DNA from: Rhodoluna sp.
GTDB taxonomy: Bacteria > Actinomycetota > Actinomycetes > Actinomycetales > Microbacteriaceae
Length of the DNA stretch: 64,000 nucleotides
Reading direction: 5' to 3'
Assembly: GCF_024641065.1 (NCBI RefSeq)
Contig: NZ_JAHEDV010000033.1
Span: 62,001-126,000, forward strand
Shown: positions 35,437-44,493 of the stretch, one piece after another
Layout of the letters: each line of letters begins with the position of its first letter
Numbering within the stretch: the stretch's first letter is position 1
The notes under the pieces: generated by a model
The model's database searches: none
Told to the model about the DNA's origin: nothing
The model's input: the letters and a program-made list of their open reading frames with translations, nothing else
Position numbers and translations under genes: made by a program

Positions 35437-37251
35437 CTATTTATCTTGAAGTAACTCAGATGTTTCGAGCCATTCAAGCTCTAGTTCATCGCGTTTGTTA
35501 TTCAATTCGGTCTGCTGCTCAACAAATTTGCCCAAACCGGCGTAATCGTTTTGGTCGTGAGCGGCCATCATCTCGTGAAGCTTGGTCTCATCAGCTGCAA
35601 TTTTTTCTAGTGCTCGCTCAATTCGCGCAATGTTTTTTTCTGCCTCACGTGCCTCGGCTCCCGAAAGCTTGCCGGCCGAAGGTGCATCCGTGTTTGGCTT
35701 AGAAGTCGCACTGTTGATTGCCGCGCCTTTTGACTGACCGTTTAGCGAGTGCTTGCGCAACTCGAGGTATTGGTCGACACCACCGGGCAGGTGACGAAGG
35801 CTGCCATCACCGAGCAGAGCAAATTGCTGATCAGTGACTCGTTCTAGCAAATAACGGTCGTGGCTGACCACAATCAGCGTTCCAGGCCAACCATCGAGCA
35901 GGTCTTCCATTGCGGCAAGGATGTCGGTGTCGAGGTCGTTGGTTGGTTCGTCAAGAATCAAAACATTTGGCTCACCAAAAAGCAGGCGCAAGAACTGAAG
36001 GCGACGCTTTTGCCCGCCTGAAAGATCAGAAATTGGAGTTTGCAACTGGGCCTGCGTGAAGCCCAGCTGTTCAACCAATTGACCGATGCCAACTTCTTTT
36101 TTGTCGACAACAAAAAATGATTTTTCTCGTGCAATCAGGCTAAAAATTCGCTCGTCATCGAATTCGTCAAGCTCTCGAACCTCTTGGCTGAGGGTGGCGA
36201 TGTTCACCGTTTTTCCACGCTTGATTCGCCCAGCGGTAGGTTCAATAGTTCCTTGAATTAGCTTCAAAAGCGTGGTCTTGCCAGCTCCGTTTACGCCAAC
36301 CAGCCCGATTCGATCGCCTGGCCCAACCCGCCAGGTCACATCGTGCAGAAGCTCTTTACCGCCAACAGAGTAATCAAGGTTTTCGATGTCGAGCACATCT
36401 TTGCCCAGACGCTGAGTTGCCAGTTTCGAGAGAGCCACTTGGTCGCGAGGTTCGGGTTCGTTGGCAATTAGCTCAGCCGCTGCATCCATGCGGAATTTTG
36501 GCTTTGAGGTGCGAGCAGGAGCACCGCGGCGCAACCAAGCAAGTTCTTTGCGCATCAGATTTTGACGTCTGGCCTCAGAGGCTGCTGCACTGCGGTCGCG
36601 TTCATTGCGCTGAAGAATATAGGCTGCGTAACCGCCCTCGAAAGGCTCAATTACACCGTCGTGAACCTCCCAGGTGATGTTGCAAACTTCATCTAGAAAC
36701 CAGCGGTCGTGGGTGACGACAATCAGACCACCGGCGTTTGATGCCCATCTAGTTTTTAGGTGATTAGCCAACCAAGCAACACCCTCGATGTCGAGGTGGT
36801 TAGTCGGCTCGTCGAGCATGACAATGTCTAGGTCTTGCACCAAAAGTCGGGCAAGGGCTACGCGGCGGCGCTGCCCTCCCGAAAGCTCACCGACCTGCTT
36901 TTGCCAATCGAGATCGTTTAATAAACCGCCGATGACATCGCGAACTTTTGGGTTTCCTGCCCATTCGTGCTCTGGGGTATCGCCAACCACAGATTGCCCA
37001 ATGGTTAGCCCCGGGTCAATCACATCAGCTTGGTCAAGCAGGCCATAGGTTATGCCGTTTCGGTGGGTAATTCGCCCGTCATCTGGGTTCATTCGCTTTG
37101 CAAGCAGTTTTAAGAGGGTTGATTTGCCGTCGCCGTTTCGACCGACGATTCCAATTCGATCGCCCTCGTTCAGGCCAACGGTGACATTGTCAAAGACTTT
37201 TTTAGTCGGAAACTCCAGGGTTAGCGACTCTGCGCCTAGAAGGTGCGCCAT
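35437..37251 (-). CDS. ABC-F family ATPase (Uup-like ribosome-associated factor)
   Basis: 604 residues, two ATP-binding cassettes without membrane domains. Cassette 1: Walker A GRNGDGKST near residue 37, signature LSGGQRRRVALARL, DEPTNHLD. Cassette 2: Walker A GVNGAGKTT near 318, LSGGQKRRLQFLRL, DEPTNDLD. A C-terminal coiled coil (about 535-600, EKNIARIERALEKIA) resembles Uup. ABC-F proteins act on ribosomes, in translation of difficult sequences or antibiotic protection; this gene's constant place next to ispE in actinobacteria favours a housekeeping role. Its ATG begins one base after the ispE stop. Confidence 0.93.
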   Translation of the reverse strand: MAHLLGAESLTLEFPTKKVFDNVTVGLNEGDRIGIVGRNGDGKSTLLKLLAKRMNPDDGRITHRNGITYGLLDQADVIDPGLTIGQSVVGDTPEHEWAGNPKVRDVIGGLLNDLDWQKQVGELSGGQRRRVALARLLVQDLDIVMLDEPTNHLDIEGVAWLANHLKTRWASNAGGLIVVTHDRWFLDEVCNITWEVHDGVIEPFEGGYAAYILQRNERDRSAAASEARRQNLMRKELAWLRRGAPARTSKPKFRMDAAAELIANEPEPRDQVALSKLATQRLGKDVLDIENLDYSVGGKELLHDVTWRVGPGDRIGLVGVNGAGKTTLLKLIQGTIEPTAGRIKRGKTVNIATLSQEVRELDEFDDERIFSLIAREKSFFVVDKKEVGIGQLVEQLGFTQAQLQTPISDLSGGQKRRLQFLRLLFGEPNVLILDEPTNDLDTDILAAMEDLLDGWPGTLIVVSHDRYLLERVTDQQFALLGDGSLRHLPGGVDQYLELRKHSLNGQSKGAAINSATSKPNTDAPSAGKLSGAEAREAEKNIARIERALEKIAADETKLHEMMAAHDQNDYAGLGKFVEQQTELNNKRDELELEWLETSELLQDK

Positions 37252-38175
37252 TTAGTTGCTCTCCAAAATTGTTCCAGCTGCGGGGCCAACTGCAGTGATT
37301 GCCGTGTAACCCTGAATCGCAAGATAGTTGGCGATACTTTCAGCTGAATTTTCAGACTCGGCTAGCAGAGCCACAGTTGGCCCTGACCCCGAAACCATTC
37401 CGGCCAAGGCGCCGGCAGCCACACCGGCTTCGATGGTTTGCGCAAGGGTTGGCATGAGGTCGACAGCAGCTGCTTCAAGGTCGTTTCGCATCAAACCGGC
37501 AAGCGCGTGTGCATCGCCGTTCATGATTGCCTGCTCAAGCAAAGCAGGAACACTAGGGGCTGAAACTTTAGTTGGGTCAACCTGCTGAGCGCTACGTAGT
37601 TCATCCAAGTGTCTATAAACGGTCGGGGTACTCAAACCGCCATCGTTGGCCACCAGCACCCAGTGAAGTGGTTTAGTTGCATGGATGCTTCGCAACTGCT
37701 CGCCACGGCCAAGACCCACGGCAACTTCACCCGCAAGTGCGAATGGCACGTCGGCACCGAGACGACCCGATTCGGCAACCAGAGTTTCAAAACTAAGACC
37801 CGCAAGCCATATCTCATTGGCAGCCACCATGGCTGCAGCGGCGTCGGCCGAACCGCCACCCATTCCGCCAGCAACCGGCACCGCCTTGTCGATTACAAAA
37901 TGTAAAGGAGTTGGGGCATCGATCTTGGCAATTTTGGCAACTAGTTTTGCCGCCCGCACAACCAGGTTTGATTCATCGGTTGGAACACCGGCCAGGTGCT
38001 CTGCACTGATTTCGCCTTGAACTGTCACAGCCCAGGTCTGACTTAGCGAAACGCTTACCCGCTCACGAAGGTTAAGGGCCAGGTAAACACTGGCAACCTC
38101 GTGAAATCCATCTGGTTGAAGTGCTCCGCAATCGAAAAAGATATTGATTTTTCCGGGTGCACTGGCGGTAATCAT
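37252..38175 (-). CDS. ispE: 4-diphosphocytidyl-2-C-methyl-D-erythritol kinase IspE
   Basis: ATP-dependent kinase of the MEP pathway, GHMP fold, 307 residues. Visible motifs: N-terminal SAPGKINIFFDCG, the ATP-binding PVAGGMGGGSADAAAAMVAANE near residue 97, and C-terminal MVSGSGPTVALL near 265. Its start overlaps the stop of the small gene upstream by four bases (38172-38175) and its stop abuts the ABC-F gene, so rsmA - small gene - ispE - ABC-F is one operon. Confidence 0.96.
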   Translation of the reverse strand: MITASAPGKINIFFDCGALQPDGFHEVASVYLALNLRERVSVSLSQTWAVTVQGEISAEHLAGVPTDESNLVVRAAKLVAKIAKIDAPTPLHFVIDKAVPVAGGMGGGSADAAAAMVAANEIWLAGLSFETLVAESGRLGADVPFALAGEVAVGLGRGEQLRSIHATKPLHWVLVANDGGLSTPTVYRHLDELRSAQQVDPTKVSAPSVPALLEQAIMNGDAHALAGLMRNDLEAAAVDLMPTLAQTIEAGVAAGALAGMVSGSGPTVALLAESENSAESIANYLAIQGYTAITAVGPAAGTILESN

Positions 38176-38477
38176 GCTGCCTCGAGACGGCGGCGAACGC
38201 CGGCCAAAACTTCGAACCAGTATTGCTCTCGCGGTTTGATTTCAGATGCATCTTTTAGCAACTCATGAACCACGCGCAACTTCACTGCACCCTCGACCAA
38301 TTCAAAGCTAAGAATGGCACGAGTGCGGTCATCAAAAGCAAGTGTGAGCTGACCATTCTTGGTGCTCATGACTCGAGGCTTTTCAAAAACAGCCCAGCTC
38401 GAGACATCGTTTAGAACCGTGAATAACCGGGCTAGTTCGACTTCAAATTCAGTATCGATCTTGAATGCAACAGACAT
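38172..38477 (-). CDS. Small conserved-looking protein of unknown function between rsmA and ispE
   Basis: 101 residues, soluble, no signal or membrane segment. It is predicted alpha/beta: DTEFEVELARLFTVLNDVSSWAVFEKPRVMSTKNGQLTLAFDDRTRAILSFE, then a C-terminal helix ending GVRRRLEAA. I recognise no family; a START/SRPBCC-like fragment is a loose possibility. It is tightly embedded: its start overlaps the end of rsmA by one base and its end overlaps the ispE start by four, which argues strongly that it is a real translated gene. Confidence 0.75.
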   Translation of the reverse strand: MSVAFKIDTEFEVELARLFTVLNDVSSWAVFEKPRVMSTKNGQLTLAFDDRTRAILSFELVEGAVKLRVVHELLKDASEIKPREQYWFEVLAGVRRRLEAA

Positions 38478-39310
38478 TAGCGAGCCTGCGCAATCGCAAC
38501 AAATTGATGAACATCAAGTTCTTCACCTCTGGCCTGCGGGCTTACACCCGCGGCTATCAAAATTCGCTCTGCTTCAGCGGGCGAACCAGCCCACACTGCC
38601 AGAGCTTGCCTCAGAGTTTTTCGTCGCTGACCAAAAGCTGCATCGGCAACCTCAAAAGTTGCTAGTCGCAGATTTTCGTCACCAAGCGGGGTCTCTCGCT
38701 TAGCAAAGTAAACCAACGCCGAATCAACATTTGGAACCGGCCAAAAGATGTTTCTGCCGACGTTGCCGGCAAGATAAGAATCGGCATACCAAGCCAACTT
38801 AACGCTTGGAACACCATAGATTTTTGAACCCGGAGTCGCGGCGAGACGGTGAGCAACCTCTGCCTGAACTAGCACCAAACCTTTGTCAATCGATTCGAAC
38901 TGCTCCAAGAAATGCAGCAGCACGGGCACCGAGATGTTGTAAGGCAAATTGGCAACCAGCGCATTTGGAGCAGCCGGCAGTTCTGTCACCTTTAGGGCAT
39001 CGTTTCGCACGAGCGTGAAATCAGTTCCCGGTGCTCGCTTAGCAATGGTCGACTCAAGTTCAGCAGCCATTTTCGGGTCAATCTCAACCGCAATGACCTT
39101 TTTGGCAACTTCGAGCAGGCCAAGTGTCAGCGAACCGAGACCAGGGCCAATCTCAACTACTGTCTCTTCACCCGAAAGCTTCGCGGCCGACACGATGCGA
39201 CGAATGGTGTTTGGGTCGGTAACAAAATTCTGACCAAGTTTTTTCGTTGGCATGACGTCAAGGCGAGTTGCCAATTCACGGATGTCTGCACCGCCGAGTA
39301 GATCAACCAT
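38477..39310 (-). CDS. rsmA: 16S rRNA dimethyladenosine transferase RsmA (KsgA)
   Basis: Dimethylates A1518 and A1519 of 16S rRNA during 30S maturation. The 277-residue protein has the SAM-binding [34 protein letters not shown] region (residues ~30-63) and catalytic [11 protein letters not shown] near 118. ATG 39310 is chosen because GGAGGG lies about six bases upstream and it overlaps the tatD stop by one base; ATG 39328 would add six residues. Typical actinobacterial order metG - tatD - (rpf) - rsmA - ispE, with no rpf gene here. Confidence 0.95.
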   Translation of the reverse strand: MVDLLGGADIRELATRLDVMPTKKLGQNFVTDPNTIRRIVSAAKLSGEETVVEIGPGLGSLTLGLLEVAKKVIAVEIDPKMAAELESTIAKRAPGTDFTLVRNDALKVTELPAAPNALVANLPYNISVPVLLHFLEQFESIDKGLVLVQAEVAHRLAATPGSKIYGVPSVKLAWYADSYLAGNVGRNIFWPVPNVDSALVYFAKRETPLGDENLRLATFEVADAAFGQRRKTLRQALAVWAGSPAEAERILIAAGVSPQARGEELDVHQFVAIAQAR

Positions 39311-40227
39311 TAGAAACCCTCCGACCATGAGCCATAAACAGTTTCAGTATTCAGCGCCAGTTGGGCACAAAGTTCATTCAAGTCTTGGCCACGGGTTTCT
39401 GCCATAAATCTGGCGGTAATTGGCACGAGGTAAGGCGCATTTGGTCGCCCGCGGAATGGCTCAGGCGCCAGAAATGGAGCATCGGTTTCAATCAGAATCA
39501 GTTCAGCCGGCGCCATTTTCAGGCTGTCGCGAAGGTGCTGGTTTCTCTTGATGGTGATGTTTCCGGCGAAAGACATGTACCAACCGTTCTCGATGCAGAT
39601 CTGAGCCAAGTCGGTTTCACCCGAATAGCAGTGGAACACCACTTTCTCAGGTGCGCCGACTCGCTTTAAAGTTGCAACCACTTCGTCGTGGGCATCGCGA
39701 TCGTGAATCATCAATGCAATGTTGTTCTCTTTGGCGATTCGAATATGTTCTTCAAAACTGTGTTGCTGAAGGGCGAGGCTAGCTTCGCCATCAGTTCTAA
39801 AGAAGTCCAAACCGGTTTCACCGATTGCACGCACACGCGGCTGCTTGGCCAGTTCAGCAATTTCTGCGATGGCATCATCCAAGCGTTGGATTGTTTCATA
39901 AAGCGGCGCCTCATTTGGGTGCAGTGCAACTGCCGCTAAAACACGAGAATCCTTGGTGGCAAGTTCAGCACACCACTTTGAACTTTCGAGGGTTACGCCA
40001 ACCTGAAGAACGCCCTTCACACCAACGCTCTCGGCAAGATCTAGGTTTTCAATCCATGGCATTGCGCCTAATTGCTCGTCGAACTCAAATTCAAGGTGGC
40101 AGTGGTTGTCATAGACCGCAACTTCAAGCGGTTCAGGAGCTGGGGCAAAACTCGGCGCCTTTTTTGATTGCTTTTCGCTCACAGATTCACCCGCCTTCGA
40201 ACTTCGCTTGAACTCAGCGTTGCTCAC
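39310..40227 (-). CDS. tatD: TatD family metal-dependent deoxyribonuclease
   Basis: 305-residue TIM-barrel hydrolase: 3'-5' exonuclease/AP-related DNA repair and D-aminoacyl activity are described for the family. Metal ligands are visible in [10 protein letters not shown] near residue 40, [12 protein letters not shown] near 136, MIHDRDAH and VVFHCYSG, and the final [10 protein letters not shown]. The N-terminal ~35 residues are a polar, charged extension before the catalytic domain. GTG start, two bases after the metG stop; the stop overlaps rsmA. Confidence 0.93.
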   Translation of the reverse strand: MSNAEFKRSSKAGESVSEKQSKKAPSFAPAPEPLEVAVYDNHCHLEFEFDEQLGAMPWIENLDLAESVGVKGVLQVGVTLESSKWCAELATKDSRVLAAVALHPNEAPLYETIQRLDDAIAEIAELAKQPRVRAIGETGLDFFRTDGEASLALQQHSFEEHIRIAKENNIALMIHDRDAHDEVVATLKRVGAPEKVVFHCYSGETDLAQICIENGWYMSFAGNITIKRNQHLRDSLKMAPAELILIETDAPFLAPEPFRGRPNAPYLVPITARFMAETRGQDLNELCAQLALNTETVYGSWSEGF

Positions 40228-40229
40228 TG

Positions 40230-41846
40230 CTACTTCGATTCGGTGTCAGTTTCGATGCGAGGGAACAGTGGCTCGAGCACGTTTAGAACGTTGCCCGGCT
40301 TCAGTTGACCCCACGCTGCAGCCTCGTTTAGTGGCTGAGCATCAAGTTCTCCAAGACCTGAACCAAGTGCCGCCCAAAGCTTTGCGGTTGCCTTTGGGGT
40401 GATCGGGTTCAACAAAACAGCAAGGATGCGCAGACCCTCAGCGGTGGTGTTCAAGACGGTTCCCAAGCGAGCGCGATTTGCTTCATCCTTCGCCAGAACC
40501 CAAGGTTCCTGCACGGTGATGTAGTTGTTCAGTTCGTCTACCAAAGTCCAGATTGAGCTGATTGCATCCTGGATGGCTACGTCATCGATAGCTGAGTTTG
40601 CGTTTTTCACAGCGGTCGCAGCAATGTTCTGAACCTGAAGATCTGCCTCGGTGAAATCTGTGCCAGCCGGAAGAACGCTGTCGAAATACTTGTGAATCAT
40701 TGCGATCGCGCGCGAGGCAAGGTTTCCGAATCCGTTAGCCAACTCAGCCTGGTAGCGAGCCGAAAGATCTTCCCAAGAGAACGAACCATCTTGACCAAAA
40801 GCAATGGCCTTCATGAAGTAATAGCGGAACGCGTCTGAACCGAAAGTGTCGGTGATTTGACTTGGAGCGATGCCGGTGAGCTTTGACTTCGACATCTTCT
40901 CGCCGCCGACCAAAAGCCATCCGTGGCCAAAGATCTGGTTTGCCGGCTCAAGACCTGCAGCCATCAACATTGCTGGCCAAATTACCGCGTGAAAACGAAG
41001 AATGTCTTTGCCAACTACCTGAACTGAGGCTGGCCAAAGTGAAGCGAATTTTGCTCGCGCTTCATCGGTATCTTCGCCATAGCCAATGGCGGTGATGTAG
41101 TTCAGAAGAGCATCGAACCAAACATAAGTGATGTGGCTGTCGTCCCAAGGAATGTCAATTCCCCAGTCGAACTTCTCTTTTGAACGAGAAATTGAAAGGT
41201 CTTCGAGACCGCGACGAACAAAAGAAACAACCTCGTTGCGAGCAGACTCTGGCTGAATGAACTTGGCATTCGCCTCATAGTGCGCGAGAAGCTTGTCTTC
41301 GAACTCGCTCAGCTTGAAGAAGTAGTTGGTCTCTTGAAGTTTCTCAACCGGCTTCGAGTGAATGGCACAAACTGCTTGCCCGCTAAATGCGCCTTCGCCC
41401 TCGATTAGGTCAGCTTCGGTTTTGTACTCTTCGCAACCCACGCAGTAATTACCCTCGTATGAACCCCGGTAGATAAAGCCGGTGTCGTAAAGGTGCTGCA
41501 AGAACTTTTGAACAGCCTTTTCGTGGCGAGGTTCGGTGGTGCGAATAAAGTCTTGATTCTTAATATCAATGGTTTCAAGAAGGGGCAACCAGGCTTCTTC
41601 AACCAACTTGTCAGCCCACTGCTGTGGAGTGGTTTTGTTTGCGGCTGCGGTGCGAAGAATCTTTTCACCGTGCTCGTCGGTGCCAGTCAACAAGAATGAG
41701 TTCTCTCCGCGCTGGCGGTGCCAGCGTGCGAGTACGTCAGATGCAACCTCGGTGTAGGCGTGGCCAATGTGAGGGGCATCGTTGACGTAGAAGATCGGCG
41801 TCGTTACATAAAACGACTTTCCGTTGTTATTTGGCATGGTTTCCAT
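40230..41846 (-). CDS. metG: Methionyl-tRNA synthetase
   Basis: Class I synthetase supplying Met-tRNA for initiation and elongation. The 538-residue protein has PHIGHAY (HIGH signature, residue ~24), KMSKS near 316 and a single knuckle with CVGCEEY and CAIHSKP cysteines/histidine in the CP domain. There is no C-terminal EMAP-like tRNA-binding domain, so it is the short form. Two starts are possible, ATG 41846 (METMPNN) and ATG 41837; neither has a strong ribosome binding site. Divergence-free head of the metG - tatD - rsmA - ispE run. Confidence 0.95.
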   Translation of the reverse strand: METMPNNNGKSFYVTTPIFYVNDAPHIGHAYTEVASDVLARWHRQRGENSFLLTGTDEHGEKILRTAAANKTTPQQWADKLVEEAWLPLLETIDIKNQDFIRTTEPRHEKAVQKFLQHLYDTGFIYRGSYEGNYCVGCEEYKTEADLIEGEGAFSGQAVCAIHSKPVEKLQETNYFFKLSEFEDKLLAHYEANAKFIQPESARNEVVSFVRRGLEDLSISRSKEKFDWGIDIPWDDSHITYVWFDALLNYITAIGYGEDTDEARAKFASLWPASVQVVGKDILRFHAVIWPAMLMAAGLEPANQIFGHGWLLVGGEKMSKSKLTGIAPSQITDTFGSDAFRYYFMKAIAFGQDGSFSWEDLSARYQAELANGFGNLASRAIAMIHKYFDSVLPAGTDFTEADLQVQNIAATAVKNANSAIDDVAIQDAISSIWTLVDELNNYITVQEPWVLAKDEANRARLGTVLNTTAEGLRILAVLLNPITPKATAKLWAALGSGLGELDAQPLNEAAAWGQLKPGNVLNVLEPLFPRIETDTESK

Positions 41847-41864
41847 CTTAACCGAGGCTGTGGC

Positions 41865-42695
41865 TCAGTTTTTCGAAGCTTGACGTTGCTCAAGCACCAA
41901 TTGATAAAGTTCACTCTTGCTCGCACCAGCTGAACTCGCGATTTCGGCTACCGCTTCTTTGAGTCGCATGCCTTCTTCGGTGAGCGCAATGACTTGCCCA
42001 ACTAAATCTTCGGTCTTGATTTCAATCACTGCAGCCCCGGCGATGACCAGCACCATTTCTCCGCGTGGCTCACTTCGAGCCCAGTCGACCAGCTGTTCAA
42101 GCGTGCCACGCTCGGTGTGCTCGAACTTTTTGGTCAATTCGCGTGAAACAGTTGCCTGTCGACCTTCACCCAGCTCTTGCGCAGCATCTTGCAGTGATTC
42201 AAGAATTCGATGCGGTGACTCGAAGAACACCATCGTGCGGGGTTCTCTTGCCAGAGATGCAAACATCTTGCGTCGATCGCCCTGCTTTCGAGGTAAGAAC
42301 CCCTCAAAGGTGAATCGGTCGGTTGGTAGGCCTGATACCGCGAGCGCACTTAGAACTGCCGAAGGCCCTGGCACAACGGTGATCTCAACTCCAGCTGCAA
42401 CGGCAGCGCGCACCAAAAGGAACCCCGGGTCACTAACTGTTGGCATTCCCGCATCACTGACGACCAGCACGGGTTCATCCTTGGCAATTTCAAGAATTTG
42501 ATCGAGACGGTCACCCTCATTGTGCTCATGAAGGCTAAAAAGGCGCGCATTGATTTTTACGCCCAGCGAGTTGGCCAATTTGAGCAGGCTTCTGGTGTCT
42601 TCAGCAGCAATAAATTTTGAAGTTTGCAGGTGTTCGAGCAAACGCGGCGAAGCGTCGGATAGGTTTCCGATTGGGGTCGCAGCAAGAATGAGCAC
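41865..42695 (-). CDS. rsmI: 16S rRNA 2'-O-ribose C1402 methyltransferase RsmI
   Basis: SAM-dependent tetrapyrrole-methylase-fold enzyme acting on 16S rRNA C1402. The 276-residue protein shows LILAATPIGNLSDASPR at the N-terminus, AAEDTRSLLKL, VVSDAGMPTVSDPG and the VPGPSAVLSALAVSGLPTDRFTFEGFLPRK segment. GTG start at 42695, only 24 bases from the divergent mannosyltransferase start, with TAGACA 13-8 bases upstream. The stop is 18 bases before metG begins on the same strand. Confidence 0.94.
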   Translation of the reverse strand: MLILAATPIGNLSDASPRLLEHLQTSKFIAAEDTRSLLKLANSLGVKINARLFSLHEHNEGDRLDQILEIAKDEPVLVVSDAGMPTVSDPGFLLVRAAVAAGVEITVVPGPSAVLSALAVSGLPTDRFTFEGFLPRKQGDRRKMFASLAREPRTMVFFESPHRILESLQDAAQELGEGRQATVSRELTKKFEHTERGTLEQLVDWARSEPRGEMVLVIAGAAVIEIKTEDLVGQVIALTEEGMRLKEAVAEIASSAGASKSELYQLVLEQRQASKN

Positions 42696-42706
42696 GCTCT
42701 ATTGTC

Positions 42707-42712
42707 TAGCAT
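42707..42712 (+). promoter_or_regulatory. -10-like TAGCAT at -13..-8 of pmt, back-to-back with the rsmI element
   Basis: TAGCAT on the plus strand lies 13-8 bases before GTG 42720. The CTAG core (42706-42709) is shared with TAGACA on the minus strand, which lies 13-8 bases before the rsmI GTG. Confidence 0.45.
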
Positions 42713-42719
42713 TGGGCAG

Positions 42720-44165
42720 GTGAATGCTTTGCAAAATCGAATTCAGGCCAATAAGCAGCTGGCTCAATTTTTTGCACGCTATTCAACATGGATGGTTGTT
42801 GCTCTTGCCACCTTGTTGCGACTAATCAACCTTGGCTATCCGGCGAAGCTTGTTTTCGACGAAACCTACTATGTGAAAGACGCATGGTCGCTTTGGAAAA
42901 CCGGAGCGGAACGCGCTTGGCCGGCTGATGCCAACACCCTTTTCGAAAGTGGTCAGGTTGATTCCTTTTTGCCGGCACCTGCGTTTGTAGTTCACCCTCC
43001 ACTGGGCAAATGGATTATCGGGTTCGGAATGTGGCTGGTTGGGCCGACGAACCCAGTTGGCTGGCGAATCTCGACCGCCGTTCTAGGCATTGCCTCGGTG
43101 TGGCTGATCATGCTGATTGCCAAGCGGTTGCTCAAATCACAAAAATGGGCTTTGGCAGCTGGTTTTCTGATGGCTATCGATGGGCACGCCATCGTGCTTG
43201 CTCGAACCGCACTTCTCGATGGCATCCTGGCATTTTTCGTTTTGCTCGCCTTCTATTTCTTGCTTCGAGATCGGGCAAGGGTTGACCTAGCCGTCGTTAC
43301 TTGGCGCAGACCTTGGCTGCTAGCCTCGGCTCTAGCACTCGGTGCCTCAATGGCGGTCAAGTGGTCTGGCCTTTATTTCTTGGCGGCATTCGGCCTTTAC
43401 CTCGTTATCAGTGAATATTTAGCGCGTCGTCGATCAGAGGTAGACCAATTCACCTCGGTCACAATCAAGCAAGGGTTACGCGAATTCTTAATCATGGTTC
43501 CCGCCGCGCTTGGCGTCTATGTGCTCAGTTGGCTCGGATGGATTCTTGGTTCTGATGGTTATGAGCGCAACTCCGAAAGCAATTGGTTTACCTCGCTCAT
43601 TCACTATCACCAGAGCGCATACGGGTTTCACGTTGGCCTAAACACACCGCACTCGTATGCATCAAACCCGATTACCTGGCTATTTGCTCTTCGACCAACC
43701 AGCTTCTTTTATGAGGGGCAGGCTGAAGGCGTTGACGGTTGCCAGCTGGCGAGTGGTTGCTCAAGCGCAATTACCGCATTAGGAAACCCACTGATTTGGT
43801 GGCCAGCCGCTCTTTCACTTTTCTTTCTCTTGGTTTGGTACCTTCGCCAACGCGACCGCACCGCCGGACTAATTTTGCTGGGTGTTCTCGCGGGTTATGT
43901 GCCTTGGCTTTTCTTCATGCAACGCACTGTTTTTCAGTTCTACTCAATTGCATTTTTACCTTGGATGATTTTGGCTCTGCTCTATGTGGTCAAAATCTAC
44001 CTGCGCTTTGCCGAGCCAAAAGTTGCCAGATCAATCAAGCGTGGGTTTTTGATTTACCTCGCTGCAGTTTTCGGGCTGTCTATGTTTTATCTGCCGATCT
44101 GGATTGGCACCAAGATTCCTTATGGCTTTTGGTTGATACACATGTGGTTGCCGAGCTGGATTTAA
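42720..44165 (+). CDS. pmt: Dolichyl-phosphate-mannose-type protein O-mannosyltransferase
   Basis: GT39-family polytopic membrane enzyme that transfers mannose from polyprenyl-phosphate-mannose to serine/threonine of proteins exported by Sec. The 481-residue protein has the catalytic acidic motif FDETYYVKDAW in the first external loop (residues ~45-55), VHPPLGKWII near 95, and about ten membrane helices including LYFLAAFGLYLVI and the C-terminal FLIYLAAVFGLSMFYLPIWIG. GTG 42720 is favoured because TAGCAT precedes it at -13; TTG 42702 is also in frame but leaves only six bases to rsmI. Confidence 0.93.
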   Translation: MNALQNRIQANKQLAQFFARYSTWMVVALATLLRLINLGYPAKLVFDETYYVKDAWSLWKTGAERAWPADANTLFESGQVDSFLPAPAFVVHPPLGKWIIGFGMWLVGPTNPVGWRISTAVLGIASVWLIMLIAKRLLKSQKWALAAGFLMAIDGHAIVLARTALLDGILAFFVLLAFYFLLRDRARVDLAVVTWRRPWLLASALALGASMAVKWSGLYFLAAFGLYLVISEYLARRRSEVDQFTSVTIKQGLREFLIMVPAALGVYVLSWLGWILGSDGYERNSESNWFTSLIHYHQSAYGFHVGLNTPHSYASNPITWLFALRPTSFFYEGQAEGVDGCQLASGCSSAITALGNPLIWWPAALSLFFLLVWYLRQRDRTAGLILLGVLAGYVPWLFFMQRTVFQFYSIAFLPWMILALLYVVKIYLRFAEPKVARSIKRGFLIYLAAVFGLSMFYLPIWIGTKIPYGFWLIHMWLPSWI

Positions 44166-44199
44166 GCAGCATTTAGCAAGCGCTCTGAGCGGCAGCATT

Positions 44200-44205
44200 T
44201 AGTCT
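44200..44205 (+). promoter_or_regulatory. -10-like TAGTCT at -12..-7 of the YCII gene
   Basis: TAGTCT is exactly 12-7 bases before ATG 44212, with no ribosome binding site between. Confidence 0.5.
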
Positions 44206-44211
44206 TGAGAC

Positions 44212-44493
44212 ATGGCTATCTTTGCGGTTACTTATTTTTATTCGGCCGATGCCGACGACCTAGCTGCCGTGAGGCCTGCGCATCGTGAGTGGCTTGCCCA
44301 GCTTCTCGACGGCGGAACGCTTTTAGCCTCGGGACCAATGGTTGACACCCCGAGCGCTCTTCTTATTTTCAAAGCAGAATCACTCTCGACTCTGGCCGTA
44401 ATTCTCGACGGAGATCCATTTGACATTGCCGGCTTCATCGGCGAGAGAACTATTGCTGAGTGGAACCCCATCTACGGACCTTGGAGCGAATAA
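44212..44493 (+). CDS. YciI family protein
   Basis: 93-residue ferredoxin-like alpha/beta protein of the YCII family. The conserved core is RPAHREWLAQLLDGGTLLASGPM (residues ~23-45), with the histidine and the following aspartate typical of the active-site pocket, then a C-terminal AEWNPIYG motif. Members act in diverse small-molecule reactions, sometimes as dehalogenase-like domains; no substrate can be proposed. The TAA stop overlaps the ATG of the following aldo/keto reductase, so the pair is co-translated. Confidence 0.88.
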   Translation: MAIFAVTYFYSADADDLAAVRPAHREWLAQLLDGGTLLASGPMVDTPSALLIFKAESLSTLAVILDGDPFDIAGFIGERTIAEWNPIYGPWSE

